From Porticoccaceae bacterium (GTDB lineage: Bacteria > Pseudomonadota > Gammaproteobacteria > Pseudomonadales > Porticoccaceae), in assembly GCA_029248755.1 (NCBI GenBank), contig JAQWIR010000004.1:1-62098 (forward strand): a stretch of DNA of 62,098 nucleotides, read 5' to 3'. Made by a program: the position numbers and the translations under genes. The notes beneath the pieces are model-generated. The model was not told the DNA's origin and ran no database searches. It was given only the letters and a program-made list of their open reading frames with translations. Shown piece after piece: positions 1 through 9,139 of this stretch (position 1 is its first letter; every line of letters starts with the position of its first letter).

Positions 1-291
1 ACCATATGGGTTGTCGAAAAAAGCTTCAAAGAGGATCAAAATGGGGTTGGTTGCAAGAATGTTAAAAATCAACCAACACCCAAGATAACGCCAAAGCCCA
101 ACATAAACGATAGAATTGCTTCAATACCAAATAGATACTCGAGGGCTACGCGAAAAAATTACAAAAGTAATTATACTTACATAAAGAGTTATAGATCTTC
201 CAGATATGGACGCTATAAACGTTATTATGCTTACAGAAAGAGTTATAGATCTTCCAGATATGGACGCTATCGAATCCAAAGACACCGCTAA
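1..291 (+). CDS. C-terminal end of an unrecognised Arg/Tyr-rich protein (5' truncated by window edge)
   Basis: Reading frame 1 is open from the first base to a TAA at 289-291, giving 96 residues with no start inside the window, so the gene begins further left. The middle has a Pro/Lys/Asn-rich linker (NQPTPKITPKPN). The last ~45 residues are strongly basic and aromatic and contain two copies of an 18-residue unit with the core SYRSSRYGRY. The tail could bind nucleic acid or an anionic surface, but that is inference; no family is recognised. The next gene starts 18 bases after the stop, so the two are probably co-transcribed. Confidence 0.6.
   Translation, partial: TIWVVEKSFKEDQNGVGCKNVKNQPTPKITPKPNINDRIASIPNRYSRATRKNYKSNYTYIKSYRSSRYGRYKRYYAYRKSYRSSRYGRYRIQRHR
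187..270 (+). repeat. Two copies of a 30-bp exact repeat with 54-bp period
   Basis: The 30 bases at 187-216 recur exactly at 241-270, so the unit period is 54 bp or 18 codons. Flanking codons are similar but not identical (TYIK versus AYRK). The repeat keeps the reading frame and encodes SYRSSRYGRY both times. Exact DNA identity suggests recent in-frame duplication. Confidence 0.9.
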
Positions 292-309
292 ACGAGGAAG
301 TTATTAATA

Positions 310-1227
310 ATGAGAATTAATTGGAAAATTATTGGTTCAGTCGCATTGGTGGGTGTTCTTGCATATTTTGTGTATGACTCAAATCGAGCAGGCGTTTTAG
401 TCCCGCTTGCAATAGGCACTGTAACTACTCAAGAGTCTAAATTAGCAGTTTTAACACCTGCGGTTGCAGAAGTAGCTCCTGAATCTATCATTGTGGAATC
501 TGAACCTGAATACCCAATTAGAATTAACTATTTATCAGTTGAAGAAGCCTTTGAAGCTACAGAACAGCAGGCTTTGGAATTATTGGAAGATTATAAATTT
601 CATTTATCTCAAGATACTGCTGAAAGCCACTTTGGTATTTTTGGTATTAAGGCAAGCTGTATGGGTCTAAATTTCTACACACAGCGTGATTTAGATGATT
701 GGATTGCAATGGCAAAAGATCGAGAAAAAATAGAATTTAAGGCAATACAGTTAATGAAGCGCGTTTCTCGGTGTCGTGAAGTGTTGGCATTTATCGGTGA
801 TAAAGAAATGGATGATATAGACCAAATGTTTAACTCATTGCGTAAGTCAGCAGAAATGGGGCATCCGATGGCTAAATTGCTTTTCTACAAGAACTCAGAT
901 CATAAAGAAATGACCGCACTGTTTATCGATGCTTATGAATATGCAAAAGAATTTCCCCAGTTTAAAGCCGAGGTCTACAGCATAGCTTTAAGGTATGTAA
1001 CTAATGTGCGTAGTCCAACCTACGTGGCTTTGCACCAAATGGCTTTGCGAGATGAGTATATCTACAATGAAGTTAGTGATAATCCTAATGAGATTATTAA
1101 TGTCATAAATGAAAATTTAGTTGAGGATTATCTACCTTTAGATATAGGGGTTATTACCAAAAAAACAGAAGAGATTTCTGAGGCTATGGAAAATGGCGAT
1201 TGGAGTTGGTTGCTTTCAGAAAGCTAG
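310..1227 (+). CDS. Unrecognised membrane-anchored protein, 305 aa
   Basis: Starts at ATG 310 behind a purine-rich ribosome site (GAGGAAG, about 10 bases upstream). Residues ~7-24 form one hydrophobic segment after a short basic stretch, which fits an uncleaved signal anchor with most of the protein in the periplasm. A short stretch near residues 175-192 (KSAEMGHPMAKLLF) resembles a single Sel1-type helix pair, but there is no repeat array. The rest is helical and acidic with no motif I recognise. It lies 18 bases behind the truncated basic protein and is followed by a terminator-like hairpin, so the pair may be one operon. Function unknown. Confidence 0.7.
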   Translation: MRINWKIIGSVALVGVLAYFVYDSNRAGVLVPLAIGTVTTQESKLAVLTPAVAEVAPESIIVESEPEYPIRINYLSVEEAFEATEQQALELLEDYKFHLSQDTAESHFGIFGIKASCMGLNFYTQRDLDDWIAMAKDREKIEFKAIQLMKRVSRCREVLAFIGDKEMDDIDQMFNSLRKSAEMGHPMAKLLFYKNSDHKEMTALFIDAYEYAKEFPQFKAEVYSIALRYVTNVRSPTYVALHQMALRDEYIYNEVSDNPNEIINVINENLVEDYLPLDIGVITKKTEEISEAMENGDWSWLLSES

Positions 1228-1236
1228 TAATTTACC

Positions 1237-1276
1237 AGCCTCCTTCTTGAGGGCTTTTTAGGGTTATCACCCTAAA
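1237..1276 (+). terminator. Terminator-like hairpins after the 310-1227 gene
   Basis: Two adjacent stems are visible. The first pairs AGCCTC (1237-1242) with GAGGGCT (1249-1255, one bulged G) and runs into five T. The second is a perfect 8-bp stem, TTTAGGGT (1257-1264) with ACCCTAAA (1269-1276) around a TATC loop. The first has the layout of a rho-independent terminator for the plus-strand gene; the role of the second is unclear. Confidence 0.5.
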
Positions 1277-1288
1277 TCTCAGCCATAA

Positions 1289-1312
1289 AAAAACCTCCCG
1301 AAGGAGGTTTTT
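1289..1312 (-). terminator. Rho-independent terminator of tRNA-Ser
   Basis: A stem AAACCTCC / GGAGGTTT (1291-1298 with 1303-1310) with a 4-base loop has an A-run on the left, which reads as a U-run on the minus strand, just downstream of the tRNA 3' end. It could also work on the plus strand because T residues follow the right arm. Confidence 0.85.
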
Positions 1313-1318
1313 CTAATA

Positions 1319-1409
1319 TGGCGGTGGGATAGGGATTCGAACCCTAGATAGGCTATTAACCTATGCCAGTTTTCAAGACTGGTGCATTCAACCGCTCTGC
1401 CATCCCACC
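1319..1409 (-). tRNA. tRNA-Ser (anticodon UGA)
   Basis: The reverse complement gives a 91-base class II tRNA: acceptor stem GGTGGGA / TCCCACC, discriminator G and an encoded CCA (1319-1321). The D-arm fits tRNA-Ser, there is a long variable arm, and the T-loop has GATTCGAACCC-type sequence. The anticodon loop reads CTTGAAA, so the anticodon is UGA, which decodes UCA and other UCN codons. The 3' end faces the unrecognised genes on the left. Confidence 0.95.
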
Positions 1410-1486
1410 TAATTTTTTAATATCAAAGTCTGTCTTTGAAACTAGGCGCAGATTATACCGCGCCATTTTTCAGTGACAAGCCCGAA

Positions 1487-4255
1487 TTACTCTTCTGAAG
1501 GTTTTTCTTCCGTTTTTTCTGCTGCACGCTTTTGTCGTGGATCATTTGAGGCACGTTTTACTGGCGTTGCTTCTTTGGAAGTTGTTTCAATAGGAGCATC
1601 AGAAGTTGTTGGCGCGCCTTTTTTGGAGGTACGTCCCTCTGAACTAGTTTCTACCTTTGCAGCTGTTTTAGGCTTGCTTCTTGGGTCATTACTTGCCCTT
1701 GTAGATGCTGATGTTGTATTGCTCTCGAGTTTTGCTTCAGGCGCAGCTTTTGTTTCTGTTTTTGCTTTGGGCTCTGCTTTTGCTTTAGCCTTTGGCTTGG
1801 CTTTTGCTTTTGCCTTTGGCTTAGCTTTTGTTTCCGCTGCATCAGAACTTGAGGCAACTTGTTCTTTAGCCTCTGTAGGCGCGACATCAGCTTCAGCTGT
1901 TTTCTTTGGTTTGGTCGCTCTTCGTTTGCGCTTTGGCTTCTCTGTAGTCTCTACAGTATCCGTTTTAGGGCTTGTTTCAGAATTAGTTGCATCTGTTTTT
2001 GCTTTATCAGCAACAACAGTTTTATCGCTATCAGCTTCAGTATTATCTTTTGCTTTTGAAGTAGCAGGGCGTTTGCGACGCGTGGGTGCAGCTTCTTTTT
2101 CAGTAGTAGCTGAATCCTTTGGCGCTTGGTCTTTAGTCGTACTAGCATTATCTGTATTTGCTGTATCAACTGTATTTTCCAGCATTTCTTGAGGAACATC
2201 CTGTCTGCGTCGGCGTCTACGTGGACCTCGCTTACGATCATCTGGACGACGTTTAATGCCTGATTCGTCTTTCTGAGTGTTTGTTGTTACCGGATTGGTC
2301 TCTGAAACCTTAGTGTCGGTTTTAGCTTTATCATTGCGGTTATTGCGCTGATTGCGTTTGTTTGATCGATTGTCATTCTGACGTTGATCATTTTTCGAAT
2401 CATGCTTTTGATTGGTATCTGATTTACCCTGTGTAGGCTTGTCACCACGTCGCGTTCTGTTGTCATTGTTACGACCACGTTGGTTGTTTTGTTTGCCTCG
2501 TCTTTGTTGTGACCCTCGCTGATTTCTGTTGCGAGTGTTCTTTTTAGCAGGTTCTTTTTTTTCTTCAGGCTCACCAAACATACTATTCCATAGTCGCTGA
2601 ACAAGACTTGTAGATTTCTTTTTCTCTTCTACCTGTACCTGTGGAGCTGGAGTGTTAGGGACAATTGTTTTAACCGCAGGGGTTGGAATATTCTGCGCTG
2701 ATTGAAAATTATCAGTTTCTACCGATAGGTCTGGCTTACTTAATTCATTGGCCATTTTATAGCTAAAATCAGAATCATCTTCGTCTTGTGTGCGAATTCG
2801 AACTACTTCAAAATTAGGTGTTTGCATTTCAGAGTTTGGAAGAACAGTAATCTTGATACGGTTTCTAGACTCTATATTAGTGATTTCACTACGTTTCTCA
2901 TTCAACAGGAAAGTTGCCACAGAAATCGGCACAATGGCTCTAATTTCACGGCTATATTCCTTTTGAGCCTCTTCTTCAACTAATCTAAGAATCGATAGTG
3001 CAAGTGACCTTGTGCCTCTAATTGTACCCTGACCATTACATCGTGGACAGATTTTAGACATTGTTTCTTCTAGCGAAGGACGCAGTCTTTGTCGAGACAT
3101 TTCCATTAGACCAAAACGTGAAATACGGCCCACTTGAACACGAGCGCGATCGATCTCTAAAGCCTCACGCATTTTATTTTCTACAGCCTTTTGATGACGG
3201 TTATTGAGCATATCAATAAAGTCGATAACAATAAGGCCACCCACATCACGAAGACGTAATTGACGGGCAATTTCTTCTGCAGCTTCGAGGTTAATTGTGT
3301 AAGCGGTTTCCTCAATATCGCCACCTTTGGTAGCGCGAGAGGAGTTTATATCGATAGACACCATTGCTTCAGTAATATCAATAACTATTGAGCCACCAGA
3401 GGGTAGTGAAACTTCACGCTGGAATGCCGTTTGAATTTGATTTTCAATCTGATAGCGATTAAATAATGGGATTTCGTCTTGGTAGTATTTAATCTTGCTT
3501 TTAAAGTCAGGCATTACAGTGCCAATAAAGGCAGCAGCTAATGCATAAGCATCTTCATTGTCGATAATCACTTCACCAACATCTTGGCGAAGGTAGTCAC
3601 GTATAGCCCGGACAATGACGTTGCTTTCTTGGAATAAAAAATGCGGTGCTTTGCTATTATCTGATTCCTGGGTAATGGTACCCCATAGTTGTAACAAATA
3701 ATCTAAGTCCCATTGAAGTTCCTGTGCTGCTCTACCAATACCTGCGGTGCGAACAATAGCACCCATACCTTCAGGTATTTCTAATGAGCGCATGGCCTCA
3801 CGTAATTCAGCGCGATCATCGCCCTCAATTCTACGTGAGATACCACCAGCTCTTGGATTATTTGGCATTAAAACCAGATAGCGACCGGCAAGACTAATAA
3901 AGGTTGTTAAAGCAGCACCTTTTTGTCCGCGCTCTTCTTTTTCAACCTGAACAAGGACTTCTTGTCCTTCCTTGATAGCGTCTACAACTCTAACGCGACC
4001 ACTTTCCGATGATTTTTTACTGAAATATTCTCTGGAAATCTCTTTGAGAGGCAGGAATCCGTGTCTCTCAGCGCCAAAGTCGACAAATGCCGCCTCAAGG
4101 CTTGGCTCAACTCTAGTGACCTTGCCTTTGTAAATATTTGATTTTTTTTGTTCCCTGGTTCTGTTTTCGATATCTAGATCATAAAGTCTCTGTCCATCGA
4201 CCATTGCTACACGCATCTCTTCTGTATGTGATGCGTTGATTAACATACGTTTCAT
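1487..4255 (-). CDS. rne: Ribonuclease E
   Basis: Main endoribonuclease of mRNA decay and rRNA/tRNA maturation and scaffold of the degradosome at the inner membrane. The N-terminal half (~residues 1-500) is very close to the family: start [10 protein letters not shown]1 domain around residues 35-120, catalytic aspartates in SIDINSS and IVIDFIDM, and the zinc-link CPRC near residue 405. The C-terminal half is low complexity and disordered: Arg-rich RNA-binding stretches ([11 protein letters not shown]), then Lys/Ala repeats ([18 protein letters not shown]). I start it at ATG 4255, which matches the family N-terminus and has AAGGTG upstream; an in-frame GTG at 4264 is less likely. The 922-aa length is usual. 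Autoregulation through the 5' leader is known for the family and is not proven here. Confidence 0.97.
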   Translation of the reverse strand: MKRMLINASHTEEMRVAMVDGQRLYDLDIENRTREQKKSNIYKGKVTRVEPSLEAAFVDFGAERHGFLPLKEISREYFSKKSSESGRVRVVDAIKEGQEVLVQVEKEERGQKGAALTTFISLAGRYLVLMPNNPRAGGISRRIEGDDRAELREAMRSLEIPEGMGAIVRTAGIGRAAQELQWDLDYLLQLWGTITQESDNSKAPHFLFQESNVIVRAIRDYLRQDVGEVIIDNEDAYALAAAFIGTVMPDFKSKIKYYQDEIPLFNRYQIENQIQTAFQREVSLPSGGSIVIDITEAMVSIDINSSRATKGGDIEETAYTINLEAAEEIARQLRLRDVGGLIVIDFIDMLNNRHQKAVENKMREALEIDRARVQVGRISRFGLMEMSRQRLRPSLEETMSKICPRCNGQGTIRGTRSLALSILRLVEEEAQKEYSREIRAIVPISVATFLLNEKRSEITNIESRNRIKITVLPNSEMQTPNFEVVRIRTQDEDDSDFSYKMANELSKPDLSVETDNFQSAQNIPTPAVKTIVPNTPAPQVQVEEKKKSTSLVQRLWNSMFGEPEEKKEPAKKNTRNRNQRGSQQRRGKQNNQRGRNNDNRTRRGDKPTQGKSDTNQKHDSKNDQRQNDNRSNKRNQRNNRNDKAKTDTKVSETNPVTTNTQKDESGIKRRPDDRKRGPRRRRRRQDVPQEMLENTVDTANTDNASTTKDQAPKDSATTEKEAAPTRRKRPATSKAKDNTEADSDKTVVADKAKTDATNSETSPKTDTVETTEKPKRKRRATKPKKTAEADVAPTEAKEQVASSSDAAETKAKPKAKAKAKPKAKAKAEPKAKTETKAAPEAKLESNTTSASTRASNDPRSKPKTAAKVETSSEGRTSKKGAPTTSDAPIETTSKEATPVKRASNDPRQKRAAEKTEEKPSEE

Positions 4256-4687
4256 ATATAACACCTTAAATAATTAAAGTGAGAGAGCTGCAATAGGATG
4301 ACAAGATAAGATAAAGAGATAGGCCTATACCGAAGTTTAACGGAATAGTGCTATAGAGCAGAGATCCATCTGCGAAACCGAAAGGGAACTGGGAGCTATT
4401 TGAGCGTACCATTTTACCTTTACATAGCGCCAAAAGGCACTAAATAGGTCATCTTAAACAGATGTAAACCGTTGCCAGAATTGGTATTTGACCAATACAG
4501 CTGTGTTATTAAGTTTAATGAGCCTAAAATAGGGTTTAAATAAAATAGGAATTAAACTTAAATTAACGCAATTCTCATACTGTGATTCTGCCATTTTGAG
4601 ACACAATGCTCTTTTTTTGGCGAATTATAATCACAAGCTTTTAATCTAATCTTAATGCAAACTAACTGAGCTTTCTCAGCTTATTTT

Positions 4688-4870
4688 CTATTGTCTCCCG
4701 CTATTACTGCGGCAAACAACTACAAATTCTTTCTTAAATAATAAAAAATATTTCGGTTCTGTGCCGTTTAATTGCACTTCAATTAACTCGAAATCGTTCC
4801 TATTGTAGCAATAATGGGCTCTTTCTACAATTTTTACTTCAGAGCAGGCTGTTTTAGCGGTCAATTTCAT
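4688..4870 (-). CDS. Doubtful small ORF upstream of rne, 60 aa
   Basis: ATG 4870 opens a 60-residue frame (an in-frame TTG at 4900 would add ten residues). The product would be soluble with three cysteines and a hydrophobic patch KYFLLFKKEFVVVC. Neither start has a clear ribosome-binding site and I recognise no family. It could be a real small protein, part of the rne leader, or chance. Confidence 0.2.
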   Translation of the reverse strand: MKLTAKTACSEVKIVERAHYCYNRNDFELIEVQLNGTEPKYFLLFKKEFVVVCRSNSGRQ

Positions 4871-5012
4871 ACTTTTATTTGATATATCTTTCGGGTTCAA
4901 AAATGTTAAAACTCAAACGGCAACGAGTTAATCACAAAAGTGATTTTTAGTGAATTTTTAAAAGTTATGTTTGTTTGATGGAGTTTATAGATTAAAGCCA
5001 ATACAAATAGGG

Positions 5013-5018
5013 TATAAT
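5013..5018 (+). promoter_or_regulatory. Candidate -10 box for rluC
   Basis: Perfect TATAAT, 31 bases before the rluC start. The -35 position 17 bases further up (GATTAA) is a poor match, so strength is uncertain. Confidence 0.45.
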
Positions 5019-5049
5019 TGGAATTAATCCCCCATGTGAATTAAGAATC

Positions 5050-6006
5050 TTGTCAGATATTAAATCAAACAATCCTTTTGCCGCTGTAACCTTTCATACT
5101 GTCGATGCCGAATATGAAGGTCAAAGACTGGATAACTTTCTTATTAGGTTGCTTAAAGGCGTGCCAAAGTCTCGTATATATAACCTTTTACGCAAAGGGG
5201 AAGTACGGGTTAACAAAGGCCGTGTCAAGGCAGACACTCGGCTTAAAACCAATGATGTCATCCGTGTGGCACCTATTCGAACGGCACAATCACAATCTTC
5301 TGAAATGCCAGGTAGTCAACTACGTAAACGCCTGAAGGATAGTATTGTATTTGAAGATGATGAGATCATAGTTCTTGATAAGCCTAGTGGAATTGCGGTT
5401 CATGGCGGCAGTGGTGTCTCTTTTGGCGTTATTGAAGGCTTAAGAGCTGATAGGCCTGAAAGTAAGTTTTTAGAGCTTGTCCATCGCCTTGACCGAGATA
5501 CATCAGGTTGTTTAATGCTGGCCAAAAGTAGGGCGGGGTTGGTTAATTTGCAACAGCAAATGCAAAAAAATCAAATTAAAAAGACTTATCAAGCCCTTGT
5601 TAAAGGCCGTTGGCCTAAGGGTAAGTCGACTATTAATGCCCCATTAAAGAAAAATACCCTATCATCGGGCGAGCGAATGGTGAAAGTTGATGTGGACGGT
5701 AAGGCTTCAGTCACGCATTTTAAGATTGTTCAAACTTTCCAACAGTCAACTTTGTTAGATATTCGTCTAGAAACCGGCAGAACACACCAAATACGAGTAC
5801 ATTGCCAATTTTCCGGTCAGGCGATTGCTGGCGATTCAAAGTATGGCGATTCATTGTTTAATCAAGATATGCGCGCCCTTGGCTTAAAGCGCCTATTTCT
5901 CCATGCTAATGCCTTGGAATTTAAGCATCCAGTATCTGGCGTAAGAATTTCTGTTGATGCGCCATTATCAAATGATCTAAAAAATCTTCTCAATCAGCTA
6001 AAATAA
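5050..6006 (+). CDS. rluC: 23S rRNA pseudouridine synthase RluC
   Basis: Converts uridines 955, 2504 and 2580 (E. coli numbering) of 23S rRNA to pseudouridine. An S4 RNA-binding domain (residues ~23-80, with GVPKSRIYNLLRKGEVRVNK) is followed by the RluA-type catalytic domain with HRLDRDTSG, catalytic Asp148. The start is TTG at 5050; the frame aligns with E. coli RluC from there and no better ATG exists. Full length at 318 aa. The next gene begins 5 bases after the stop. rluC divergent from rne is the usual gammaproteobacterial arrangement. Confidence 0.95.
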   Translation: MSDIKSNNPFAAVTFHTVDAEYEGQRLDNFLIRLLKGVPKSRIYNLLRKGEVRVNKGRVKADTRLKTNDVIRVAPIRTAQSQSSEMPGSQLRKRLKDSIVFEDDEIIVLDKPSGIAVHGGSGVSFGVIEGLRADRPESKFLELVHRLDRDTSGCLMLAKSRAGLVNLQQQMQKNQIKKTYQALVKGRWPKGKSTINAPLKKNTLSSGERMVKVDVDGKASVTHFKIVQTFQQSTLLDIRLETGRTHQIRVHCQFSGQAIAGDSKYGDSLFNQDMRALGLKRLFLHANALEFKHPVSGVRISVDAPLSNDLKNLLNQLK

Positions 6007-6011
6007 ATAAT

Positions 6012-6659
6012 ATGGACCATAAATATAAATTACTAATTTTTGATTGGGACGGTACTCTGAGTGATTCAGTGTCTCGAATTGTCCACTGTATACAGGTTGC
6101 TGCCAAAGAGAACAATCAGGCTATCCCAAGCTTTGATCAAGCAGCTAATATTATTGGACTAGGTCTAAATGAAGCTGTTTCTCGGTTATTCCCTGATGCC
6201 AATAATCAATTAGTATCCGATATAACCAATAGTTATTCCGTTTATTATCGACAAAAAGATGCTGGGCCTCCGGACTTTTTCCCCTATGTATTAGATACAT
6301 TGAATCAACTTAAAAAATCAGGTTATCTATTGGCAGTAGCTACAGGTAAGAGTAGGGCTGGTCTTGATAGAGCCCTCAAAGCTTCTAATATCGAGGATTT
6401 ATTTCATGATTCGCGCTGCGCTGATGAAACTGCTTCCAAGCCCAACCCTTTAATGCTCGAGGAGTTATTAAATAAGTTTGCTCTAGAAAGAAATCAGGCG
6501 CTTATGGTGGGTGACACAGAATATGATATGGATATGGCAGAGAAGATTAATATGCCAAGATTGGCTGTTAGTTATGGTGCTCATCATGCTGACCGTCTAA
6601 AGATATATAACCCTATAGCTTGTATTGACTGCTTTTCAAATATTAAAAAAATGATATAA
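6012..6659 (+). CDS. HAD-superfamily phosphatase (phosphoglycolate phosphatase-like)
   Basis: HAD hydrolase, subfamily IA. Motif I is FDWDGTLSD (nucleophile Asp11, acid/base Asp13), motif II VATGKS, the lysine is in SKPNP, and motif IV is MVGDTEYDMDMA. The helical cap lies between residues ~17 and 85. The substrate cannot be read from sequence; related genes next to rluC are annotated as Gph-like or simply hydrolases. Five bases behind rluC, so probably in one operon. In Pseudomonas an sppA peptidase usually follows; here maf is next, on the other strand. Confidence 0.88.
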   Translation: MDHKYKLLIFDWDGTLSDSVSRIVHCIQVAAKENNQAIPSFDQAANIIGLGLNEAVSRLFPDANNQLVSDITNSYSVYYRQKDAGPPDFFPYVLDTLNQLKKSGYLLAVATGKSRAGLDRALKASNIEDLFHDSRCADETASKPNPLMLEELLNKFALERNQALMVGDTEYDMDMAEKINMPRLAVSYGAHHADRLKIYNPIACIDCFSNIKKMI

Positions 6660-6687
6660 AACAATACATTATATTATATTATTAAAG

Positions 6688-7293
6688 CTATGCATTAGGT
6701 ATATTGACGCCATGCATTGCTAGCAATCTACAAAGATCAATTAGCGGCAGCCCAACCAATGAGCTAGGATCATTGGTATTGATACTACTAAAAAGGCTTA
6801 TCCCTAATCCTTCTGATTTAAAGCTACCAGCACAATTATATGGCTTATCCTGCTTGAGGTAATTTTCAATTTGTAGGCTAGTCAGCTGTTTAAAGACAAC
6901 GGTTGTGGTGTTTACCGTTGTTTTATCTGTAACATTGCCGTTTTCAAGTATCTTTACTACTGAAACTGCGGAGTGAAAATAAACTGTTTCGCCCGATTGT
7001 GCGCTCAACTGTCTAAAAGCTTGCTCAAAGTTGCCCGGTTTGCCCAATATTTTGCCATTTAGTTCGCCTACTTGATCTGACCCTATAATGATGGCATTCG
7101 GGTTTGTATCCGCTGCAGCCATTGCTTTTTCTTGGGCAAGGCGTAAGGCGAGTGCTTCTGGTTTCTCATATATTTTGGGTTGTTCGTCAGTATTGGGTGA
7201 CACACAGTTAAAAGGAATTTTTAGTCGTTCTAATAGCATTTTTTTATAGGGAGACGTTGATGCTAATACTAGGGGTGCTGTCATTGTATTCAT
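6688..7293 (-). CDS. Maf-family nucleotide pyrophosphatase, YceF type
   Basis: Maf proteins hydrolyse non-canonical nucleoside triphosphates to monophosphates; the YceF branch prefers 7-methyl-GTP. Family signatures are present: LVLASTSPYKK near the N-terminus, the acidic IIGSDQVGELNGKILGKPG, and the late CAGSFKSEGLGISLF and DPSSLVGLPL. Full length at 201 aa. Transcribed away from yceD, with about 100 bases between the two starts for divergent promoters. Confidence 0.93.
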   Translation of the reverse strand: MNTMTAPLVLASTSPYKKMLLERLKIPFNCVSPNTDEQPKIYEKPEALALRLAQEKAMAAADTNPNAIIIGSDQVGELNGKILGKPGNFEQAFRQLSAQSGETVYFHSAVSVVKILENGNVTDKTTVNTTTVVFKQLTSLQIENYLKQDKPYNCAGSFKSEGLGISLFSSINTNDPSSLVGLPLIDLCRLLAMHGVNIPNA

Positions 7294-7399
7294 TCTCTGT
7301 TAGTTGTAGTGCTCTATAAGGGGTATTTTAAGCAATTTTCTTTGACTATTCACAGTCTTAACCCTATTATGCGCGCCTAACTTGATACTGTCGAAAATT

Positions 7400-7906
7400 A
7401 TGTCTTTGCCGGCTCAGATTGATCCACGCAAATTAGCACTTCAGGGAATAAGCCTTGAGGGTGAATTTGCAGTTAAAAATCTGACTAGATTAAAAGATTC
7501 TGTCGAAGCTGTTACTGGTGCTCTAAAAGCATCACTTCAGTTTTCGTTGGATGAATCAAGACAACCGATGGTGACTGGTAATGCCTCTATCTGTGTTGAT
7601 GTGGTATGCCAGCGTTGTTTGGACATAGTTAATATAGAAATCAATACTGCAATTGCACTGCAGATTATTTGGTCTGAGGATCAGTTATCCAACGTGGCTC
7701 CAAATTTTGAGCCGTGGGTTGTTGTTGATAGATTCGCAGATTTAGATGTTGTGATAGAAGATGAGGTTCTTTTGGCTCTGCCAATAGTCAATTATCATAA
7801 TATTGGAGAATGTACAGGTGACGCTTTTGATTCAAAGGCAGATACTGATTTGGAAGAGGCTATTATAGATAGCCCCTTTAGTGTTTTACAGCAGCTTAAG
7901 AAATAG
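7400..7906 (+). CDS. yceD: 23S rRNA accumulation protein YceD (DUF177)
   Basis: Small acidic protein of the DUF177 family, which is linked to 23S rRNA accumulation and nearly always precedes rpmF. I use ATG 7400 (MSLPAQIDPRKLA) because it matches the family N-terminus; an in-frame TTG lies at 7382. CVDVVCQRCLD gives the family Cys pattern, and the C-terminus ends SPFSVLQQLKK, typical of the family. Thirty-one bases before rpmF, whose L32 product joins the same subunit. Confidence 0.92.
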   Translation: MSLPAQIDPRKLALQGISLEGEFAVKNLTRLKDSVEAVTGALKASLQFSLDESRQPMVTGNASICVDVVCQRCLDIVNIEINTAIALQIIWSEDQLSNVAPNFEPWVVVDRFADLDVVIEDEVLLALPIVNYHNIGECTGDAFDSKADTDLEEAIIDSPFSVLQQLKK

Positions 7907-7937
7907 TGGCTGTTAATAATTTTTAAGGAGAGTACCC

Positions 7938-8117
7938 ATGGCTGTTCAGAAAAGTCGAAAAACTCGTTCAAGACGTGGAATGCGTCGTTCTCACGATGCT
8001 TTAACCGCATCTACAGTGTCTACTGATGAAACGAGTGGCGAGAAGCATCTTCGTCACAATGTGACTGCTGACGGTTTTTATCGTGGTCGCAAAGTTGTTG
8101 AGACCAACGCAGAATAA
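7938..8117 (+). CDS. rpmF: 50S ribosomal protein L32
   Basis: A 59-residue basic protein beginning [20 protein letters not shown], the L32 signature. There are no zinc-binding cysteines, as in other gammaproteobacterial L32. An excellent AAGGAGAG ribosome site lies 7 bases before ATG 7938. It sits between yceD and plsX, the conserved order that couples ribosome and phospholipid synthesis. Confidence 0.97.
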   Translation: MAVQKSRKTRSRRGMRRSHDALTASTVSTDETSGEKHLRHNVTADGFYRGRKVVETNAE

Positions 8118-8135
8118 TAAGTCGGTCTTTTGACC

Positions 8136-9119
8136 ATGAATGTAAAAATCTCCATAGATGCAATGGGCGGTGACTTTGGTCCCAGTGTAACTATGGAGGC
8201 TGTTATTCGCGTGCTGTCTAATCATTCAGATGTTACAGCACTAGTTTTTGGCGATCGTTCGGTATTACAGAATTGCATCGATAAAAACCTCACCTCCAGT
8301 ATTTCTTCTCGTTTAGAGGTCTGTCATTGTGAATCTACTGTAGATTGCCACGACAAGCCTTCTTATGCTGTTCGTACAAAACAAGACTCCTCTATGGCTC
8401 TTGCCCTTAAGTCCCTTAAAAGTGGTGATTCGATGGCTTGTGTTAGCGCTGGTAATACGGGCGTTCTGATGGCTCTTAGTCTTTTTACTCTCGGGACTTT
8501 GCCGAACATTTCTCGTCCGGCAATCTGCGCTGAAATACCAACATCAAACGGCAATAAGCTTATGCTTGATTTGGGTGCTAATGTAGACTGTTCAGCAGAA
8601 CAGCTTTATCAATTTACCATTTTAGGCTCTCACACCGCTCGTATAGCACTCGATATAACTAATCCCAGTCTGCGCTTACTCAACGTTGGTACAGAAGCGA
8701 GTAAAGGCAATAATTTAGTTCAGACTACGGCTAAGATGTTGGAAGCTGATACTTCGTTGAACTATCAGGGTTTTATTGAGGGTGATGGTATTTTTCAAGG
8801 TATTACTGATGTTATTGTGTGCGATGGATTTAGCGGTAATGTGGCTCTAAAAGCGGGTGAGGGCGTGGCACGGCATATATCCCAAAAGCTTTCTGCACTA
8901 TCTTCTAGTTCTAAAAATGATTTTGCCGAGCTTAAAGCGTCTATTCAGCCTTCGTTATTTAATGGCGCTTATTTGTTGGGTATTAATGGGGTTGTGGTTA
9001 AAAGTCACGGCGGTGCAGATGTTCATGGTTTTTCTAATGCTTTAGAAAGAGCCATTAATGCGGCTCGCCATCAGTTACCCGCAGCTCTTTCACCCTTGTT
9101 AGAAACGTTTAATTCTTAA
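8136..9119 (+). CDS. plsX: Phosphate acyltransferase PlsX
   Basis: Makes acyl-phosphate from acyl-ACP, the first step of the PlsX/PlsY route to phosphatidic acid; peripheral membrane protein. Motifs: SIDAMGGDFGPS at the N-terminus, VSAGNTGVLMA, LDLGANVDC, VCDGFSGNVALK and VVKSHGGAD. ATG 8136 is chosen because the frame from it matches the family; an in-frame TTG at 8130 is less likely. 327 aa, slightly shorter than E. coli. fabH does not follow; fabD is next, 20 bases on. Confidence 0.96.
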   Translation: MNVKISIDAMGGDFGPSVTMEAVIRVLSNHSDVTALVFGDRSVLQNCIDKNLTSSISSRLEVCHCESTVDCHDKPSYAVRTKQDSSMALALKSLKSGDSMACVSAGNTGVLMALSLFTLGTLPNISRPAICAEIPTSNGNKLMLDLGANVDCSAEQLYQFTILGSHTARIALDITNPSLRLLNVGTEASKGNNLVQTTAKMLEADTSLNYQGFIEGDGIFQGITDVIVCDGFSGNVALKAGEGVARHISQKLSALSSSSKNDFAELKASIQPSLFNGAYLLGINGVVVKSHGGADVHGFSNALERAINAARHQLPAALSPLLETFNS

Positions 9120-9139
9120 AAATTTATAGAGTGTACTTT

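Larger units (their letters stand above)
4256..5049. other. Divergent intergenic region: rne leader and rluC promoter
   Basis: About 790 bases between rne (minus) and rluC (plus). The part next to rne probably holds its promoters and a long untranslated leader. Small hairpins are visible, for example GCAGA / TCTGC at 4358-4373. The part next to rluC contains a TATAAT at 5013-5018. The middle (~4450-4690) is AT-rich with no recognised element; one doubtful small minus-strand frame lies at 4688-4870. Confidence 0.5.

Noticed and set aside
1473-2192. 239-codon plus-strand frame over the rne 3' end
   Set aside because: It mirrors the Lys/Ala-rich, low-complexity tail of RNase E on the other strand, which gives a Ser/Phe/Ala-rich shadow with no start signal.
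1951-2604. Small minus-strand frames inside the rne tail
   Set aside because: They lie in other frames of a biased, repetitive coding region; no family and no ribosome sites.
7795-8225. Minus-strand frames across yceD–rpmF–plsX
   Set aside because: They overlap three well-supported plus-strand genes and show no protein family.
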